Assembly: GCA_002359425.1 (NCBI GenBank)
Contig: DEMY01000087.1
Location: 15,305 to 22,804 of the forward strand
Source: Clostridiales bacterium UBA2658
GTDB taxonomy: Bacteria > Bacillota > Clostridia > Oscillospirales > Oscillospiraceae
DNA: 7,500 bases
Direction of reading: 5' to 3'
Below the pieces are notes generated by a model. That model was not told where the DNA came from, searched no databases, and saw only the letters and a program-made list of their open reading frames with translations. The translations under genes and the position numbers were made by a program. The first letter of the stretch is position 1, and the number at the start of each line of letters is the position of its first letter. Positions 5,155 through 7,500 of this stretch are shown piece after piece.

Positions 5155-6630
5155 ATGACGGAAACCTCTTTGCACATACGGCCAAAAAACCGGCTTGCAA
5201 GCGCTGTCTGTCTCTGCGCGGCGGGGATGGCGGCATACATTATTTTTACAGCGGTCTCTACTTTTTGCAGGGAGACGGATGGGCTGACATTGGCGAAATA
5301 TCTCGCGGCGGCGCTGCTTTTGTGCGCGCTTGCCGCGGGACTTTCGCGTTTGGGCCGGAATGAAACGCGCCATACTCTGTGCATGCTCGCTGTGGCCTTC
5401 GTGATCAGGTATCTTTTCATCCGGCTGATCGATACACAGCCCGAATCTGATTTTGCGCTGCTCTATAAGGCGGCAAAAGAGTTGGCAGCTGGCAATAACA
5501 CGCTGAACAGCAGTCCCTATTTTTCGACTTGGGCGTACCAAAGCGGGTATGTGCTGTTTCTGGCCTTTTTTATCCGCTTTTTCGGCGCGGGTCTTTTCTT
5601 TTTTAAGGTCATGAATTGCCTGCTCTCTACGGTCACAGTGCTTTTGGTATACCTGTTGGCACGCCGGATGGCATCCGCGCAAGGCGCGCGCGCAGCCGGC
5701 TGGATCTATACGCTCTATCCGGGCACGATTCTCTATTGTTCGGTTTTGACGGCGCAGCACCTCTCGGAAATACTGCTGTTATTGGCCGTTTTTCTTTTCA
5801 CACTGCCGAAAAGAACGCAAAAGCAGAGCTTCGCGGACGCCGCTGGAGCAGGCATAATCCTGTCGTTTTCAAATGCGGCCCGGCCAACAGCGATTGTTCT
5901 TGTGCTCGCCCTCGCGGCTTACGCCGTTGTCTGCTGCTTTAGCGGCAGAAATTTGCGCCGCGTTCTGGTGCGGGTGTTGCTCGTTGTCGTCTGCTTTTAC
6001 CTGTGCGCGGGGATCCTTTCGGTACTGGTTAAGACATCGGGAATCAACCGGAACGGCCTTTCCAACCTGCTGCCGGAGTGGAAATTCATCGTCGGACTCA
6101 ACCAAGCCTCCGACGGGCAGTATAACACGGAGGACATGAACCGGGTTTTTCATGCGCAAAACCGGGCGCAGGCAGCGCAGGCGCTTCTACGTGAGAGCTT
6201 GGAGATCACGGCGCCGCAGTTTTTTGCCCTTGCGCACCGGAAAGCGCTTCTTATGTGGGGTTCCCCCGAGGCGAGCTATTGGGCCTTTACCGGATGCGTC
6301 TGCGACCGGCTGACCTCCGTTTACGGTGAAGATGCGCTTGCCGTTTTGTCAAAAGTTCAGAACATGACCGCCGCCCTCTATATGTGGATCTATGCGCTGA
6401 TTACGCTTGGCGCTCTTGCGCAGGCACGGAAAAAGCAGGTGAACGAGGTTTATCTCATTCTGGCCCTGGCGGCGCTCGCCTATTTCTGCGCACATGCGTT
6501 CATAGAAATACAGCCGCGCTACCGCACACTCATGTACGCGCTGACTTTCCCGCTGACAGCAAGCGGCGCGGAATGGTGCTTTCAGCGAACGCTTAGCCGG
6601 AAGCATGGCGCAGAGGAGGGCTTCCGATAA
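5155..6630 (+). CDS. Polytopic GT-C glycosyltransferase (family 39/ArnT-like)
   Basis: An integral membrane protein of 491 residues from ATG 5155, with about 11-13 hydrophobic helices between residues 15 and 475. GT-C enzymes of this kind move a sugar from a polyprenyl-phosphate donor to a lipid, glycan or protein on the outer face of the membrane. The first outer loop carries DTQPESDF (93-100), where D99 fits the catalytic acid of the family, followed by SPYFSTWAYQSGYVLFLAFF. A soluble stretch lies at about 295-404. The C-terminal EIQPRYRTLMYALTFPL (451-467) matches the conserved RY motif before the last helix. Acceptor and sugar cannot be told. An upstream in-frame ATG at 5113 adds 14 residues but has no ribosome site; 5155 has only GGAAAGG about 11 bases upstream, so the start is uncertain. 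It stands alone between oppositely read genes; no other cell-wall gene is adjacent. Confidence 0.85.
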   Translation: MTETSLHIRPKNRLASAVCLCAAGMAAYIIFTAVSTFCRETDGLTLAKYLAAALLLCALAAGLSRLGRNETRHTLCMLAVAFVIRYLFIRLIDTQPESDFALLYKAAKELAAGNNTLNSSPYFSTWAYQSGYVLFLAFFIRFFGAGLFFFKVMNCLLSTVTVLLVYLLARRMASAQGARAAGWIYTLYPGTILYCSVLTAQHLSEILLLLAVFLFTLPKRTQKQSFADAAGAGIILSFSNAARPTAIVLVLALAAYAVVCCFSGRNLRRVLVRVLLVVVCFYLCAGILSVLVKTSGINRNGLSNLLPEWKFIVGLNQASDGQYNTEDMNRVFHAQNRAQAAQALLRESLEITAPQFFALAHRKALLMWGSPEASYWAFTGCVCDRLTSVYGEDALAVLSKVQNMTAALYMWIYALITLGALAQARKKQVNEVYLILALAALAYFCAHAFIEIQPRYRTLMYALTFPLTASGAEWCFQRTLSRKHGAEEGFR

Positions 6631-6842
6631 ACAGTCTCATAACAGACGGAATGCCGCTTTTACGCTCAACAAACCATTTTCCCGCATGGGGTTCGTCGGC
6701 GCCGTGCTCAAAGAAAAGACGGCGCTCCCTTTCACCTCTGCGAGCAAAACTTTTTGGGCATATATTTCACGTTGTCCACCTTCGCGTCCCAGTACGCTCT
6801 TTGCAGGCCCTGCGCAACGGCGGCCCTATTCTTGCCACTCAA
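6593..6842 (-). pseudogene. Small basic protein gene broken by a one-base change in an A run
   Basis: From TTG 6842, with GGGGAGG 8 bases upstream, the frame reads MSGKNRAAVAQGLQ, then RAYWDAKVDNVKYMPKKFCSQR, and stops at TGA (6732-6734), 36 residues. If one A is removed from the AAAAA run (6751-6755), the frame instead continues as MPKSFARRGERERRLFFEHG, then ADEPHAGKWFVERKSG, to a TAA at 6593-6595 (about 82 residues). The last 36 bases would overlap the glycosyltransferase end antisense, so the true ancestral end may have been earlier. Both halves look protein-like and basic. The cause may be real decay, programmed frameshifting or a homopolymer sequencing error. Function unknown. It starts 16 bases after the stop of the membrane-protein remnant, as in an operon. 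Confidence 0.42.
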
Positions 6843-6858
6843 CGCGCCGCCTCCCCTT

Positions 6859-7008
6859 TTATGCTTCGGTCAAGATGATAGAACCGCATCGTCCCCAAAT
6901 ACGCGCGTCTGCCGCATCATATTCCCAATGTCGTCCGATCAATATTTGCGCAAAGGCGATAATTGCAAAATAAATTCCGAAAAAGGCTTGTAGTATAAAA
7001 ACACATTG
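6859..7008 (-). pseudogene. C-terminal remnant of a membrane protein
   Basis: A minus-strand frame of 49 residues runs from a TAG at 7009-7011 to TAA at 6859-6861. It reads as a membrane helix (FILQAFFGIYFAIIAFAQIL) followed by IGRHWEYDAADARIWGRCGS and ends in IILTEA. It has no ATG or GTG start and no ribosome site, and its upstream part runs into the promoter of the TsaA-domain gene. It therefore looks like the tail of a gene whose front has been lost. The family is not recognised. Confidence 0.35.
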
Positions 7009-7015
7009 CTATACT
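6988..7015 (+). promoter_or_regulatory. Promoter of the TsaA-domain gene
   Basis: TTGTAG (6988-6993), a 16-base spacer and TATACT (7010-7015). The start of transcription would fall near 7022, in the palindrome ACGGTACCGT (7023-7032), a possible operator. Confidence 0.5.
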
Positions 7016-7062
7016 GGAATTAACGGTACCGTAAAAAATCTAACTTTCAAAGGAGATTCTTT

Positions 7063-7500
7063 ATGGATAACATTTTCACAGTAAAGCAAATCGGCATTAT
7101 TTGTGCCGATGATCGTGGTTTTCGTTTGGAGCTTGCGCCTGCATATAAAACGGCTTTGATGGGATTGGGCGGTTTTTCCTATATCAACATCCTTTGGTGG
7201 TTCTCCGGCTGCGACAATCCGGCTAACAGAAGCATTTTGTCGGAAGATCAGCCCTACACAAAGGGGCCTGACACTTTAGGCACTTTTGCTACTCGCTCGC
7301 CGCAGCGTCCGAACCCCATTGCCTTGTCCTGCGCCTATGTCACTTATATTGACTCAGAAAACGGTGTTATCGGTCTTGCCTATATTGATGCAGACGACCA
7401 AAGCCCTGTTCTGGATATCAAACCATACACACCAAGCCTTGACCGTGTGGAGCAGCCGGAGGTTCCTGCGTGGTGTAAGCACTGGCCTATTAATGTTGAG
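7063..7500 (+). CDS. TsaA/TrmO-type SAM-dependent methyltransferase, 3' partial
   Basis: 146 residues are visible and the frame is open at the window end; single-domain members are about 150-165 residues, so nearly all is present. The fold is the TsaA-like beta barrel. Signature segments: GTFATRSPQRPNPIALS (73-89), matching the family TRSPxRPNPI motif at the SAM site, and LDIKPYTPSLD (117-127), matching LDIKPYIPxxD. AWCKHW (136-141) near the end is also seen in short Firmicutes members. E. coli TrmO methylates t6A37 in threonine tRNA; this short protein lacks the extra C-terminal domain of that enzyme within the window, so the exact substrate is uncertain. AAGGAGA lies 7 bases before ATG 7063. 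Confidence 0.9.
   Translation, partial: MDNIFTVKQIGIICADDRGFRLELAPAYKTALMGLGGFSYINILWWFSGCDNPANRSILSEDQPYTKGPDTLGTFATRSPQRPNPIALSCAYVTYIDSENGVIGLAYIDADDQSPVLDIKPYTPSLDRVEQPEVPAWCKHWPINVE

Noticed and set aside
5149..5760. Minus-strand open frame of 203 codons
   Set aside because: Shadow of the glycosyltransferase; composition is Arg/Gln/His-rich as expected for a reversed membrane protein.
6698..6730. Terminator for the glycosyltransferase (GCGCCGT/ACGGCGC stem)
   Set aside because: The 7-bp stem is real, but the loop is 13 bases and only CCCTTTC follows, so it is not a convincing intrinsic terminator.
6605..6973. Plus-strand open frame of 122 codons after the glycosyltransferase
   Set aside because: Overlaps the more protein-like minus-strand remnants and starts inside the glycosyltransferase end without a ribosome site.

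Overview
The window reads as chromosomal DNA of a low-to-medium GC Clostridia-type Firmicute, probably an Oscillospiraceae/Ruminococcaceae-like gut anaerobe. The reasons are strong AGGAGG-type ribosome sites, TTGACA/TATAAT promoters, a clostridial-type Pol IV, an ECF sigma factor paired with a DUF4367 anti-sigma factor, and a ClbS/DfsB-family protein. The lineage is inferred from gene content only. No phage, complete insertion sequence, CRISPR array, tRNA or rRNA is visible.

Layout. 1-1062 (-): dinB, DNA polymerase IV, 3' end outside the window, with a perfect-consensus promoter at 1132-1160. 1063-1741: long intergenic region with a stack of hairpins (1277-1341), a plus-strand promoter (1349-1378) and an unexplained stretch open in several frames. 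1742-2296 (+): ClbS/DfsB-family four-helix-bundle protein, ending at a strong terminator (2382-2420). 4440 to 2577 (-): a three-gene cell-surface signalling operon (ECF sigma factor, membrane anti-sigma factor with DUF4367, small secreted protein), perhaps followed by a 32-residue membrane microprotein (2445-2543) that lies in the same frame as the secreted protein, beyond its TGA stop. 4441-5154: sigma promoter and leader, then a structured stretch that may be a minus-strand RNA of about 390 nt with its own promoter and terminator. 5155-6630 (+): polytopic GT-C (family 39/ArnT-like) glycosyltransferase. 6593-7008 (-): remains of a two-gene unit, namely the tail of a membrane protein followed by a small basic protein broken by a one-base change in an A run. 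7063-7500 (+): TsaA/TrmO-type methyltransferase, cut by the window end.

How the genes work together. The clearest system is the sigma/anti-sigma/secreted-protein operon: an envelope signal presumably releases the sigma factor from the membrane anti-sigma factor, and the third gene may be an effector or ligand. Pol IV and the ClbS-like protein are divergently placed and both concern DNA damage (translesion synthesis; protection from colibactin-like alkylators in the characterised homologue), but joint regulation is not shown. The least explained parts are the non-coding or decayed stretches at 1277-1741, 4619-5022 and 6593-7008.
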